A stretch of 64,000 bases of DNA from positions 1,674,001 to 1,738,000 of the forward strand of contig JAHLMK010000004.1 of NCBI GenBank assembly GCA_019915135.1. Direction: 5' to 3'. Positions 25,701-38,087 of the stretch are shown piece after piece. The notes beneath the pieces are model-generated. The model was not told the origin of the DNA, did not search any database, and saw only the letters and a list, made by a program, of their open reading frames with translations. This stretch comes from Strobilurus pachycystidiatus (lineage: Eukaryota > Basidiomycota > Agaricomycetes > Agaricales > Physalacriaceae). Every line of letters starts with the position of its first letter. Position 1 is the first letter of the stretch. The position numbers were made by a program, and so were the translations under genes.

Positions 25701-28700
25701 TAGCAGAACAGTGCGCCCTTTCATCAAGTTCCCTTTGAGGCATTTATTGACGATCCATTTCGCGGTGTGTACATCCAATGCAGCAAGCACGTCATCCACA
25801 AGAAGGACCGTGGCGTGGGAGTAGACGGCTCTCGCGAGCGTGAGTCGAGCCTTCTGGCCGCCACTTCCAAGGACCGTGAGTCGAAGATCACCAATGGCTG
25901 GATAGAACGAACCTCAACGTTAATCCTTTCTCGCCGACCTCGGTGAGATCGCCACTCTCCCAGAGTTCCAGGTCCTGAATGAGAGCACACTGGTGGAGTA
26001 CTGGAGCGATGCGGTCAGTAAATACTGGTAATGAGCGGCGAAAGGATGCTGACCAGTGTTGTAGCGCTCCTCGTCGTAAGTAGATCCAAACAAGATGTTT
26101 TCCTGGGTAGGGCTGTAAGCGGGAGAGAGAAACTACAGCCAAGGATGTTTACCTTGACGGTGTCGTTGAACACCCACGACTCTTGAGCAACATACGCCAC
26201 TCCTCCATCGCGAGGTAAATGGAACCATGACGCCACACCGTTCGAACTCGGGATGTAATGCATCTCACCTTTATTCGTTTGCTTCATTAGTTGCTCGCTG
26301 TTAGCCGTAGAGATTTACATACCCAATAGTGCCATAAGCAGAGAAGTCTTGCCGGAGCCAGTTGGACCTGTTATGATAGTGATACCCGGGCCGAAAGTCA
26401 GTTCCTTGTTAACACGAAGTTTGAAGGCTCGTTCAGCAGAAGTCGTCCATGTGAAGTGAGCATTGCACAGGCCGAACTCCCTCGGCGGCTCCAGGATCGT
26501 TGTTGACTCCGTCGACTCCGTGAAGGCGTCCAATAGCTCCGTCTGTTGGACTATCAGTGTCTGATTTAAGGAAAACCTCGTGAAGTGCATACGTTGCGAA
26601 AGAAATCGTCGAAGCGATCTAGCGAGACCTTGCCTGCAGAAGGACGAGTCAAGGATCAGACGATCGAAGTATTAAATCTTGTTACCTGAGATGAGCGTCC
26701 CCATCTCCAGGACTAGTTCTTTCAGATTGTTGCGTAGCACCTCGAATATATACATGGACGAAAACACCGTGGCAGCTGATGAAGTGTGAGCATTTTGTCA
26801 TTAGTTTACAGCAGGAACTTGCCAGAGAGTTCGCGATGCATCACAAGTGTCTGAGGAATATCAGCAAACTTTCACTACCTAGAAAATGGCGCATACAAAG
26901 GTCGCATAGGTGCCAACCATGGATAAGATAGGAACAAAAAAACTAGGGACCAAAACGTTAAATCTGGTCATAGAAGAGCACTCAAAAGAGCGTACTTCAG
27001 GTTTCCCACGAGCAGATCAAGGAACTTGCTCCGCCTCAAGTAGTGAAGCTCTTCCTCGCGTTTTTCCGAAATCTGTGCGCGAACCTCGCTCTCCCATCCG
27101 AAAAACTTGATCATCCGTAAGACGGACATCACTGAAATGAATGAGTAAGAAATCGGGACGTCTAGAAGATCGAGCACAAACCTTCCGAAACTTTTTGTAC
27201 GCGGGCATCAACCTGTTCATGCAATCACTGAGCTCATGAGGAATCCTCGTGAGCGATTGACTACAGACCTTCTTCATGACCGACACTCGTGCCTTACGCA
27301 TCTGTTTTGTTAGAATTGCAAGAAGCGGGATAGAAGCCTATACAAAGAATTAGACATAGATGGCGATGAGAGGGAGTTGTGTACAATTATGACGGCGAGG
27401 CCAACAAGGGCGCTGGGATCTGGAGTCAGTAACATCAATGGAGACAATCCGATCATACGAACCTCCAGTCGAGAAGTAAATACAGGAAGCCCACGCAAAG
27501 GAGAATTTGCAGGGGAAAGAAGATCGCTACAAACTCGTTGTCAACCCTGTTGTTCAAGTCGAATGTAGGACCATAACTACATACCTTTAATCCAATATGT
27601 GGACGTGTTTGCAACGATGTACATGTCGGTTGTCGCCATGGTGTTTATTCTTCCCGTTAGGTTCTGTGAGCCTCTTTTCCCCTTCTCCGACGAGGTTGCA
27701 TCTTCCTGGTCCGATCTATGATGTTGTCGTATCCGCAGCGTATGTTCGAATATCATCTGAGTGAGAATGGCCTCGACACAGGCCGTGACTCTTGTCTGAC
27801 ACGCCATGAGAGGACCGCCCAGAAGGTGAGGGGATGTGGGCTTACTGCGATGTGTGTAAACGACTCTTGAGTCATTGCCCGGAGGAAAGGGACGGCGGTC
27901 AACCAGAAAATCCAAACCCAAGGACGGACAGTCGCGTGTTCGCCGCCGGATTCGATATGGCTGTTGGCTCATCAGACATGGAGTGGCCGAAGTTAAAGTG
28001 CACTCACGCGAGAAGGCGATTGACTCCGATTGGACCAGCAAAGACTAGAATGGCCTAACGAGACAATGTTAGCCATTCTGAAGAGGTGATAAGATCGTCC
28101 GCGGACCTTGACGATTTCTATGCTGACTAGTACGAGAAACTCGCGTCCTGGATTGATATCTTCGTCAATGGATGAAGAGGGCAGCACAACAAGTCGGCCT
28201 ACGATAATACACCAGCAATCCCCAGAATATATGTCGTTGTTTATGCGCGCCAGAGAAAGGGTCAATGAAGGGAAAGCTCCCTTTTCGGAGCGTGTTGGCA
28301 TGAAATTTGTACGCGAGGAGAGGTACCCGCTCTGAGATGCTCTCTGGTCTGCGGAGAGCAGAGAACGTGAACGCGTCCATATAGCTATACACTCGGAGCC
28401 CGAAGAAAGAGGCTTTTTGCTCCGGGTTGAGCTCTGTGGTGGTATCGTCTTCATCCAATTGCGTGTACTCCGCCGGAGTTGCTAGCGGGATGACTACTCC
28501 GGCCACAACCAGCAGAGCAACTGTGGTCCACATCCGCCATCCGTCGGCGATATCTAGTGGCTTCCACGTGTAGGTTGCGAAAGGGAAGATGTCGCGGTAG
28601 ATGAACGTGGCTGCAGAGAGTGCAAGGACGGCATGTAAGTGGGCGGCGGCGCGTGGTTTGCGCAGGATTGACGCGCAGGAGAGGATGACGGTGTAGCCCT

Positions 28701-29059
28701 GTGTTCGTGGTCAATTCGACGTCTCTGTGGGAGAAACAAAGACGCACGGCGGCAGTGGAAAGGCCGACGCGCTTTCGCAAGTCATGCTTGTCACTGGTCA
28801 AGAGCAAGGACAGGCTCAAGCCAAATACAAGCAGACAGCATGCTGCTCTGACCACCAAGAAGGCCGTGACGACGCGTCTCCGTGCTGTCTTCAGCTCTGC
28901 TTTCCCGCTTTTGTGTCGCTCCGCGACTAGCTTCACTCCCCACTGGATGCCAAAGAGCAGCACTGACGCGATAGTCGTCCAGAACGGGATCCAGGACGTG
29001 TCGTTCCAGCCATGCGAGCCACCTCCTACAGCGCTGCCGTAAAACGTGTGCATAGACAT
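22764..29059 (-). CDS. ABCC-type (MRP/YOR1-like) full ABC transporter
   Basis: A multidrug/conjugate exporter with two membrane domains and two nucleotide-binding domains; about 25 introns, roughly 1,500-1,600 aa. The N terminus (from ATG 29059) has extra hydrophobic helices (IPFWTTIASVLLFGIQWGV, LVVRAACCLLVFGLSLSLLL), as in long ABCCs. NBD1: Walker A GPTGSGKTSLLMALLG (near 26350), Q-loop AYVAQESWVF, signature LSGGQKARL restored across an intron at about 25900, Walker B VLLVDDVLAALD. NBD2: Walker A GRTGSGK, LAGTLRYNLDPFGHYEDAV, signature NLSVGQRQILALARAI, Walker B KLLILDEATSAID with the TSAI part on a 15-nt exon at 23176-23190. Asp replaces the catalytic Glu in NBD1, as is usual in ABCC. It ends AGLETSTSS at a TAG at 22764. 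Substrate unknown. Confidence 0.9.
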
Positions 29060-29455
29060 GAGGCTGCGATGAGTTCTGTCGTGATATCTTGCAATACTTA
29101 TACTCGACTGCGCGCAGTCGTAGGTCATAAGTAGCCGAAGGGTCGGGGACTTGCACGCGGTCACTAGATAACGGAACTCTAATCACTTGAAATTGGCTTA
29201 GTCCGTCCAGCTAAATCCTCGGACCTCGGATTTCCTGCGATTCGGAGAATGCCTCATGTTCACTGAGAATGTTCAAGCGAATGATCAGACCGAGCGTCGC
29301 ATATCTCTCGATACAGTCAAAGGTAGCAGAAATCCATGAGAAGTATTCAAGGAATGAAGGACAGAAAGTAGTGTACATGATAGCAAAGATGGATGCAATA
29401 AATTAGAACAAGTGAAAGGTACGAAAGAGTCTTGAACCTGGTCCATCCAGATCGC
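29060..29455. other. Intergenic, ABCC transporter promoter
   Basis: About 400 bp between the ABCC start and the ARL8 stop, both minus. No RNA gene or repeat is visible. Confidence 0.35.
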
Positions 29456-30618
29456 TTAATGGCAGCGCTCGGTGAGCCATTGCATGATGACTCCGCTGAA
29501 CGACTTGTAAGATGGACTCAAGAATACGAAAGAGAGAGTAGACATACAGGTTGTGTTGGCTCTTCATCGAACACTGGGGCAAGTCAGTCGAAAGTACAGA
29601 CAGAGGAAGAAGGACGAACGGAATAACACTAGAAGCAGAGAATGTGAGTTACATATGACGGGTATCAAATGAATAGTCAGACATACAGATACCGGCCGGT
29701 CAGTGATTTTGTCCAGTTCCCTGAAACGCGTCAATCCGTGAACATGTTGACAAACCACGACACCTACAGCTCCTTGATGAGATCCTTCACTGACGCGCTG
29801 CCATCCACGTCATTCTTGTTCCCGAGCTGTATTGCGCAATCATGCAACCACCATCCAGAACGCGTTCTTTGAGATACATACCACCAACAGTGGAACTCCG
29901 GTCAGAGCGGATTGAGCGAGGAGTTGATGCAATTCAAAACGAGCGCTGTTGAACTTCTCCTGCTGGAGAGGATGAACGAATATCAGTTCGGCCTGGAACC
30001 CCGGAAACGGCTTGGCATACGAACATCGGCGGCATCCACCACGAATCTGTAACACCATGAGATGGGAAGCCTGATGGAGTGTCGTCTGAGGGTACGCACA
30101 CAATGGCATCTACGCCATTACAATAGCGTTCCTGGAGAAAATCCGTCGCAAATCATCCGGAACACATTGAAGGGCGCACTCACCCACATGGACCGGAATT
30201 TGGGTTGCCCTGGAGCGGCGATGTTGAGCCCGTTACGATGAGGGACGAATCGCAAGCTCACCAGCAACATCCCATATTTTCAACGTGATGTTTCCTTTTC
30301 GAACCTTCCTAAAGTTGAATGCCACGGTGGGAACAACATCCTCGCTCCACTGGATCACTCGGTGAGATAGGTGGGAATGGCCCTCGGTGTTGGACGCGCA
30401 TACCTGTCCGTTTCCAATCACGTTCACAAATGAAGTCTTTCCAGACGCCTAGTGCACAGACGTGGGTTAACGCGTATGCCTTAGGCGGTGTCCGTGTCAC
30501 GAACTTGGAGACCAATGACGGCGAGTTCAGCAGCTTTAGAGAAGAATAATCTTGGCAGCGTTGTAAGCGGCATGCTTCGTGCAAGTCAATATCATTACAA
30601 ACCCAAGAAACCATTCAT
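29456..30618 (-). CDS. ARL8: Arl8-like small GTPase
   Basis: Arl8 binds lysosome/vacuole and endosome membranes and couples them to motors and tethers. About nine short exons are needed. They read [20 protein letters not shown], then [17 protein letters not shown] (G1), [18 protein letters not shown] (switch I with the key Thr), LKIWDVAGQ (G3), [18 protein letters not shown], a helix with [32 protein letters not shown] (G4), [23 protein letters not shown] and the C-terminal MQWLTERCH. About 185 aa. The [14 protein letters not shown] and FRSMWERYC segments are specific for Arl8 rather than Arl1 or Arf. The N terminus is a short hydrophobic amphipathic helix without the Arf Gly2, also typical of Arl8. 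In G3 the first Gly of WDxGGQ is Ala. Confidence 0.88.
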
Positions 30619-31228
30619 AAATCGAATCGAAGACACCCATTGTGGGGGTCAAGAGCAAGAGGCGACGATGCCGTCAGAACTCAGGACAGTTGCGTTCGTT
30701 CATTCGGACCGACCTTCCGATATGGACGCTGCACCCGGCAGCCTGGCATGACATTTTCAATGACGACCATGCTATATGTTCTGCTCGAATTCCGAAACGG
30801 CGCAATAGAGCAGCACACACACTGTATCCGCAGGACGGCATCGTGGTCCAGGATATGCCGTACTTCGTCCACAATACACGGCGAAAGTCTTGTGGAGGGA
30901 TGCTTGTCTCGTTGTCTCCGTCTGGGGTATGCGGCTCTGATGCAACATTCGTCTCTCCCGAGATAAATCTTGGGAGCGAATCTGGACTTTTCACCTCTCT
31001 TTGCCTTCGTCAACATCATTTGCTGCGTTCCCGAACGTCGTCCAAGTCCCTTACGCCGCCTGCAGCTTGCCCTCAATGAACCCCGTGATCTAGCTGTCCA
31101 TGACACTATTCCTCATCGATCTCATTGTTGGAACGGCCAGGAAGTCCTTCGGTGTATACGAACTGTGTCGCGTACCATTCTCCACCATAACCATTTGCGA
31201 CCACACCGTATTTTCCGGCAGGAAAGAT
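30619..31228. other. Region without a supported gene
   Basis: Long frames overlap on both strands (plus 30642-31079; minus 30674-30994 and 30681-31106), which is common in GC-rich fungal DNA. None resembles a known family. Piece compositions (for example SGETNVASEPHTPDGDNE on the minus strand) could be coding, but no start, splice pattern or stop makes a convincing gene. It should include the ARL8 promoter. Confidence 0.35.
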
Positions 31229-32572
31229 CTACATATCCTTCACCTGCTCCTCGAGCCAGTGCCACAATTTGGGTCCCAACTCTGGATCATTGACAAATGG
31301 CCCAGGTCTGCCCACTTTACCCCACGGAGCGATATACTGCACAGGCGTCGTCAAACTTCACTCTGCGGACTTGATCAACAAATACTCGCTTTCCCATTAG
31401 TGTTTTCGCTCCCGGAACCAAAGGCTGCCCAAAGGAGAGTATACGCACCCCATTTTGGGGGCCATATACAGGTACATGTCAAGATTATACCTGTTGCATG
31501 TCTACTGATATCTGTCTTCAGGTTTCCTGGTAATAGTCACTCTCGTTCAGCCCCAGAAAAAAACCTCGAGAAGACGAATTGACCTGGATTACAGTAGTTT
31601 GCAAGGATGTCGAAGTCTCCATAACGTTTCGCTGTTTCCATGGCCAGTAGTGCATCGCCCTTCAAAGAAAACAGACCAGTGGATGAACCTGGGACGCGTC
31701 CGGTCGTGACGTACGACTTTACTTTGCGTGTACAGTATTGCCGAGTTGGCCTTCAATCTTTCTGGACCGTCCTTCAACCAGTAAAACCGGGAGGTATGCC
31801 TAAATAGGCCTGTCGACGAGGAAGTCGCCACAATCCGCACTTTCTCGTTAGTGGTCTATCGAGAGGCTGTAAATGTGAGAATTGGGACGAGCAGCTTTGT
31901 GAAGTTGAAGTGGCCTATATGGCAAAATGAGTGGGGGACAGGAAAAGGATGCGTCGGACGCACCGAGAACGTTAGTGCCAAATTGTAAGTCATAGCCTTG
32001 TACGGTAACATCTTCCACTTTTGGGAAGGCGACGCCACTATTGGAGTGTTAATTAGACCACACAGCTGAGATCTTACTAGTACCCACCCATTGTTGAATA
32101 AGTAGTGAAGTTCGGTTTCCTTGCTGTATAAAGCGCTGAACAATCACGGACGCTGCAAAGATAAAAGACGCGTACATACGAGCTGAATTCCGCAACAGCG
32201 GCTTTAACCGATGGCAAATCGGCCAAGTCAAGCTTGAGAAATATGGCGGTCTTCCCTGTACTGTCCGCCAGCTCTTTTATAACCTCTTCTGAACGAGCGG
32301 CCGGGTAGACTTTAGCGTTGTGTTCTGTCAGAACCTGAGCAAACCCGTGAGCCGTTCAATTGCTCTAAGGACTGCTCGTACCCACTTACCTGTACAACGT
32401 CCTTGCCAATCCCGCTTGACCCTCCTGTTACGATGGCGACCTTGCCAGTTAGGTCCGGGATGGTCTCCCCTCTCCACTTGAACTTTCCAGAGAAATAGGC
32501 TTCTTTGAACCACTGCACAAGGCTACTATCACCCCGGATGGATTCCAACACATACTCGAAGACGTTGACCAT
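31229..32572 (-). CDS. Short-chain dehydrogenase/reductase, retinol dehydrogenase-like
   Basis: An NAD(P)-dependent oxidoreductase with a Rossmann fold. The N terminus (ATG 32572) reads MVNVFEYVLESIRGDSSLVQ, then FKWRGETIPDLTGKVAIVTG with the cofactor motif TGGSSGIG. Later exons give the Asp that follows beta-3 (KLDLADLPSVKAAV), the LFNNGG equivalent of NNAG, VEDVTVQGYDLQFGTNVLGH, the catalytic Ser strand (VRIVATSSSTG) and the YxxxK motif as YTQSK. The exon near 31620 gives ALLAMETAKRYGDFDILANY. The C terminus reads APWGKVGRPGPFVNDPELGP and ends EEQVKDM at a TAG at 31229. About nine exons, around 320 aa. The LH-N-(AC)xx-NG(V/W)xxxP layout matches fungal proteins annotated as retinol dehydrogenase 12-like; the substrate cannot be told. 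Confidence 0.82.
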
Positions 32573-33033
32573 GATTGCGCAGAAGTGATGTGAAGTCGTC
32601 AAGTCGAAAGAGGTCTGAGGTCCGATTCTTATCAGGCGTGTTCGTCAGCTCAGGTCCTGGTTCAGCTTAACCATTGCGTGGGCTCAAGTACTTCACTAAC
32701 GTTGACGACCAACTGAAAGTTTTAAGTGTCAGTTTGGGCAGAAGTGTCAATCCCCCAATGAGGCTTCTCAATTCTGAAATTCGCAGATTGCCACGGAGCC
32801 CACTTCTGCTCATGCGAACGGGAGCCTCGAACCGCTTGGACTTGTATCAGCTTATGTAGAGACCCTCATACATTTCCCACTTTCGGCCAAAATCAAACGC
32901 TGACATGTCGAAGGCTCAATTGAATCTGTAATCGTATTATTTTCCTCAATGTATATGTTACTGTGCTCGAATCGAATATGCAAGATAAAACAACAAATGA
33001 TGAAAAAAAGTCGGCCTAAGCCATGACTGGGTA
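32573..33033. other. Intergenic, SDR promoter
   Basis: About 460 bp between the SDR start and the 3' end of the arrestin-like gene, both minus strand. It is AT-richer than its surroundings; no gene seen. Confidence 0.35.
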
Positions 33034-34698
33034 TCATTCGGACAGCGCCAGGCCCTCGTATCCGTCGGTGTGAAGCACTTGTGGAGGTGGTAAACCCCCC
33101 ATCTGAACATGATGCGTTATATTGGGCATCATTGTGTTAGAGTCCATATTCCCATTCCGCATCAGTGGGTTCTCTTTCCGAGTCCAGGATGGTGCAGGCG
33201 CACGAGTGACGGCTCGTGGTCGGGGCCCCTCCGCATACTCCGTGGCAACGTCGACCTGCTGAACGGCCAGCGGTCGGGTCCCATCTATAGGAACAAAGTC
33301 CCGACTGGACACTGGTAATGCGACGATCGAGTACTGTGATAATCTTCGTTAGACATGAAGACTTGATGGAGCGAGTCCACGAACCTCGACGCTGAACGAT
33401 GGATGACTCGAAGATGCCGGTAGTGCCTTGTGAACGTGCAGTTCGCCCTCAATCAGTCCCTCGCTTCGTCGATAATTATACCAAGAGATAGTCGATACTT
33501 CCGTTTCAAAGGAAGTCGTCTTCTTGCGTCCTCGCCGCTTACTTCGAGCGGCGCTAGGATCAAGGAAAGTGACCCTGCGACGCAGTTGTACAGAGATGAT
33601 TTGTTTCGGACTGATCACAGACTGTGCGTCCGAGCCGACTCGTAAAAGGCACGAAACGGCAGATCCTCGAGTGTATGCGAGCTGGATAGAAAAGGGTGAT
33701 GAGCGAACGATGTCGAGACCACAATTAGGAAGATTCTTACGGGGTTGCTGATGTATAACTGTCACAAGGTCATTAGAAGCCACGCAAAAGGAAGGCAAAT
33801 AGCTGGCAACTCACGTTTCCTGTTATCATCAAATCGCCACGCTTTGTTCTTCCCGGGCACTGTATGGGTATCTCAGCCCAGCCGGCTAGGTCGGCCTCCG
33901 GTATTGGTAATGGTACACTGTACATGTCCGCGGCTTGGCGCATTGCAGACATCGGTTCGGGGCGGAATCTAGGCGTGAAGAGGAACTTCCTGGACATCCT
34001 GAACTCAGGATGATTAGCTGGTCAAAGTCATGCGAGATGGGCCGGTACGCACTCGAGATTGGACTTCAAGGTACCCCGTTGGACATGGGCAACGATTTCG
34101 TAGACGACTTGCACACAGTTGTTCGTCTCGAAGAAGAACTCTGGCAAACGGAAGTGGCGCGGAGAGCCAGAAGCGTCGATCGCTCTGTCGGTGGTAGGGA
34201 CAGTCGTGTCAAAGGGAATCACAGTAGTCCCCGATAGCTTGTTCCGCGGCTCATACACCAGAAGTGGCTCTTCAAGGAATATCTCCCTCGACACCTCGGC
34301 CTCTCGCAAGACGATGGAACCGCGAATCTGTAGACAAGTCAATAATAGAACAAACGGATGAGAGATCGAGCCCGGCTTACAGATACTGTTACATTCTTTA
34401 CGCTCGTCGGCTCCTTCAGACAGAGCTTTACGCCACCTTTAATGATATCTCCAGAGTAAAGATGTGGTATTGAGTTGGGATTCTTGGCATGACTCATGAT
34501 TTCGAGGGTCGCCCAGTTGGTGGGTTTCTTCTCGAATGGATATGAGTGCAAGGTAGGAGGAGGAGTAGCAACAGTCGCAGATCGTGGCGGGGGAGTATAC
34601 TGAGGCACAGGCGCCTCAGTACGTGAGTATTCAGGCAGCGCCGTGGCGGACGCCATCGTTGAAAGACTACTGTGGCGGCGGTGAGAAATGTGGCTCAT
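33034..34698 (-). CDS. Arrestin-like protein (alpha-arrestin type)
   Basis: Alpha-arrestins recruit ubiquitin ligases to membrane transporters. The gene has about seven exons and encodes roughly 450 aa. After a disordered, proline-rich N terminus (from ATG 34698) the arrestin N lobe starts: ATLEIMSHAKNPNSIPHLYS, GDIIKGGVKLCLKEPTSVKN, then RGSIVLREAEVSREIFLEEP, LSGTTVIPFDTTVP, and LPEFFFETNNCVQVVYEIVA followed by HVQRGTLKSN. The C lobe includes the FLFTPRFRPEPMSAMRQAAD piece, IPIQCPGRTKRGDLMITGN and IISVQLRRRVTFLDPSAARS. The tail ends GGLPPPQVLHTDGYEGLALS-E at a stop at 33034. I did not see a PPxY motif, the usual Rsp5 docking site, but short introns were not all resolved. The exact subclass is uncertain. 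Confidence 0.72.
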
Positions 34699-35636
34699 CG
34701 TTGTTGAAGATCTGTGAGGGGAGGGGAGGAGGGATGTCTTCTTATACAGGACAAAAGGTGAAGAACAAAAGCGTTTCGAGGCTTATTGTGTGGACTACCA
34801 GAGGTAGGAGTGCATTTACCATCGAACAATAAGCGTTCGTACACCGTTACGGGAAGTCTGTGCGGCGGGCCATGCAGTTGATCAATGTTGAGGGCCGTGA
34901 GCCACGTCGGCATCGTGTCTGAGCTCGCTTAGATGACAAGCGTCGTCGACATTAGACCCGTTACTGTAGCAAAAACATCGCACGAAATACGGCGGCAGAG
35001 GGCCCGAGGCGCGAACCTACATGCGGCCACAAACAGCAGTCTATTGTTTCTCGCTATTGTTAGCCTGGGAGCAGAAACATGAGGCGGGACTCTACTATTG
35101 TGTGCACTAATAGATGGCGTCAAACGAGACTGTGGCAACGAATGGTACACCGAGTCTAGAGATGGGACAGCTGGACGTCGGTGTGAAAGAACGAAGAGAA
35201 AATGGCCGTGCCGCCGTAGGCGGCCTCCAGGCAACTCAGGCACACAAATGAGATTCTGATGATGTCAACCCAAGGTGGTAGTTGAAGACGATGACAATTG
35301 TCCCACCACGTTTACTTTGTTGATTGCCTCTGCCACGCTTGCGACGTACTAAAAACCAAGCATAACGTGGAGCACACACTGGAGGTCGCAACTTGAAGCA
35401 CCGGAACTCCTTAGAGGCCACAGTGACCTGTCATCAGTGCACGAAGGCCCAATAATCAAATTAGCAGACGGTTGTTACCTCTATTGTACGGGTGAGCCTC
35501 GAACGCGCTCTTTTTACCTCTTGTATACTCATTCAAGTTGTCTTCGGGCAAAGTATCGAAGAAGGTAAGGAAAGCAATGAAGATTCTTGGCATTGCAAAT
35601 TGCATCTGTAAATGCACCCCAACGAAACGACAATGA
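34699..35636. other. Intergenic region left of the hydrophobin repeat
   Basis: About 940 bp. Short Arg-rich frames occur on both strands with no recognisable product. It includes the arrestin-like promoter. The base pattern does not match the flank right of the other repeat arm. Confidence 0.35.
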
Positions 35637-35820
35637 GACCCGCCTCAAGCTCAGAGAGTAAGAATCGGTTAACGCGACACAGTATCATTCCACCATAGTA
35701 AACTGTCAAAGTACGCTTCGTAGGGCTCGTCCGACAAGACTCAGATCACGAACACAACCGTCGTCTCGCCTCAACGTAGCCAAGACTCCGCATTCCTTCC
35801 ATCTGACCGGTACCCAATGT

Positions 35821-36266
35821 TTAGAGGGAAACGGGGACACAACCAATGGAGATGAGTGTGCCTGTGAAGGAACCGTCAGCAACCGCTTCAGTGACCGACA
35901 CGGAACAATATGTTGGGCCATACCATGGGTGTTGTCGGTGCAGGTGACGGTGTTGGTAGAGCTGAAAGCAATGCATGAGTGTGCGGTGTTATTTTTCGCA
36001 GGAGATATTTACCAGGCACCGCTCGAAGTTCCGATGACGGTGATGGGCGTGCAGTCAAGACCAACGAGGACGTCGACGTCGTCGAGGACGATGCCCAAAA
36101 GGCCCAATGCGGCAACTGCAGAGGGGTCGGTAGCCGGGACGACACTGCTGCAGCACTCAGGAGTAGAAGTTGGGGGGGCCCCACCGCCCCCACCGCGGGG
36201 AGCAGGGGTGGCGGCCGCGAGGGTGGCGAGAGCAAGAGCGGTGAGGGTGGCGAATTTGAACTGCAT
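35821..36266 (-). CDS. Hydrophobin A, class I type with six cysteines
   Basis: A small secreted surface-active protein that coats hyphae. Three exons. The N terminus [20 protein letters not shown] is a signal peptide with a likely cut after Ala-Ala-Ala. A glycine run follows, then ECCSSVV (Cys2-Cys3), [19 protein letters not shown] (Cys4), TPITVIG, and across intron 1 GACSTNT (Cys5). Then VTCTDNTHG (one Cys where the family has Cys6-Cys7) and, after intron 2, [11 protein letters not shown] (Cys8). Cys1, normally six or seven residues before the CC pair, is absent. About 105 aa. A TATAAAA box lies 74 bp before the ATG, as in the three other copies. Confidence 0.85.
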
Positions 36267-37587
36267 GTTTAGAGGCTTTAGGAGTGTACTTGAACTGCTG
36301 CTGGGTTCGAGTGAAGAACCAAGGAGTCCTCGTCGAGCCTTTTATACGCTTTGAAGCATTCCGAGCCTGCGAAATAATTCGTCCATTAGTCCTCACGATG
36401 CGCAGGATTGGGCAGCAACCATGAGACCGGGCAATGTCGAAGTGGAGCGCATTCAAGAGTGGAGCGCCCAAGCAGTTAGGAACGGCGGAGAACGTTGGGG
36501 CAAAACAACACCTGTAGAAATTTCAAGATCGCCCTTGTGATGATGACTTCGAGAGGCAGAGATTGGTTGGCGACAGGTTCACGAACTATACCTTTGACGT
36601 GGAAGACACGCCGCTGAGGTCATGACAGAGTGAACACACGTTCATCACAAGAGAAGGACCGCAGAGATTGATTGGCGCGAGGTTTGCGAGATAGACCTTT
36701 GACATTGAAGACACATCGCCTGCTCATCGCTGAGGTCATGGTAGAGTGAATGTTTGGGACAATGTATTGAGAAGACTCTGACCTTGATCATCACACCCAT
36801 CGACGTCCGGTCAAGTGGCCTTTTTCCGTAACGGTTTCTGCTTCGAGACGTCTCGTTTATGAGTCTCCCTCGTCGGCCCAGATACGCCGTTCATCTTGAG
36901 AGGTCCTCAGCGCAGCGCATACCAAATAATGGACACGATCCACCTGTCCACAATGAGGCTATGGCATCGTGATGAACCGTAGTTTGAGTCAGTGGTAACA
37001 CGATTGGGAACAACGCAAACCAAGCATTCTAAGTCATGTCCAGCGTTCATCGAAGTCATCATCATATGTGTCTGGAAGCTCACTGGTCAGTCAACTATAC
37101 GTGGTTGGAGGCAAAGGAGGACCGGAAACAGCCGAAGCGCACTCGCGCCGCATTTCGCCCTAATAAGGTTGCGCCGCCACCACGTGGGCTTGGAACAAAA
37201 TCGCGCTCGTTTCGTTAGGACATGCTCGCATCACTAGGGCGGCAACGCTCTAACCACAACACAAGTGTCACTTGCTGCAGCAATGAGATATGGTACGGAG
37301 GATTACCCGTAGAACCAGTGGTAGTTGTCCAAAAGACTTGAATCTACGGTGATGCTAGCTCAAGAGCTAGCATATCGTATCTCTCATTTATATCAAACCC
37401 GTTTCAAGTTCTGGAACTAGAAAGTGGTAAACACCGCACAACCTTGAAGATTCAGTCCAACATGAAAGAATGTACAGTACGCTTGTGTAACACTCGTCCA
37501 ACAAGACTCAGATCACGAACACAACCATCGTCTCGCCTCAACGTAGCCAGGACTCCGCATTCCTTCCATCTAACCGGTACCCCGTGT
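36267..37587. repeat. Spacer between hydrophobins A and B, with shared modules
   Basis: It contains the A promoter, then two near-tandem copies of a roughly 105-bp piece (about 36530-36640 and 36640-36750; both hold CAGAGATTG, ATTGGC and CCTTTGAC, and end GAAGACAC), and the roughly 180-bp module at about 37060-37245 that recurs at 38930-39110 and inverted at about 52265-52450. No gene is seen besides the ends of A and B. Confidence 0.6.
36340..36346 (-). promoter_or_regulatory. TATA box of hydrophobin A
   Basis: TATAAAA on the minus strand, 74 bp from the ATG at 36266. The same motif and the same spacing occur before the other three hydrophobins. Confidence 0.75.
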
Positions 37588-38015
37588 CTAGAGGGTGATG
37601 GGGAGACAACCGATGGAGATGAGTGAGCCTGTGAAGGAACCGTCAGCGAACCGCTCGGTGACCGACACAGAACATTATATTGGGCCATACCATGGGAGTT
37701 GTCGGTGCAGGTGACGGTGTTGGTAGAGCTGAAAGCAGCGCATGAGTATTTGGTGTCATTTTCTGAAAGAGATACTTACCAGGCACCGCTTGAAGACCCG
37801 ATGACGGTGATGGGCGAGCAGTTGAGACCAACGAGGACATTGAGGTCGGAAATGACGATGCCCAAAAGGCCCAATAAAGTGGTTACGCCGGCATTGGAAG
37901 CCGGGACGACACTGTTGCAGCACTGAGGGCCAGTGGGCTCAGTGCGGGGAGTTGGGGTGGCGGCCGCGAGGGTGGCGAGAGCAAGAGCGGTGAGGGTGGC
38001 AAATTTGAACTGCAT
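37588..38015 (-). CDS. Hydrophobin B, class I type with six cysteines
   Basis: The three-exon structure is the same as in hydrophobin A. Signal peptide [20 protein letters not shown]; then [53 protein letters not shown] and [12 protein letters not shown]. Cys1 and Cys6 are missing and the other six are in place. Exon 1 encodes exactly the same protein as hydrophobin C in the other arm, and the two differ by only a few synonymous bases, so the copies are young or kept alike by conversion. The mature protein has a very short N-terminal arm (about 12 residues before the CC pair). Confidence 0.87.
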
Positions 38016-38087
38016 GTTTAGAGGCTTTGAGAGAGTACTTGAACTGCTGCTGGGCTCGAGTGAAGAATTCAGGAGTCCTCGTCGAGC

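Noticed and set aside
26220..26260. tRNA-like B box (GAGTTCGAAC on the minus strand)
   Set aside because: It lies in the coding sequence of ABCC NBD1 and no A box or cloverleaf is present. I found no tRNA gene in the window.
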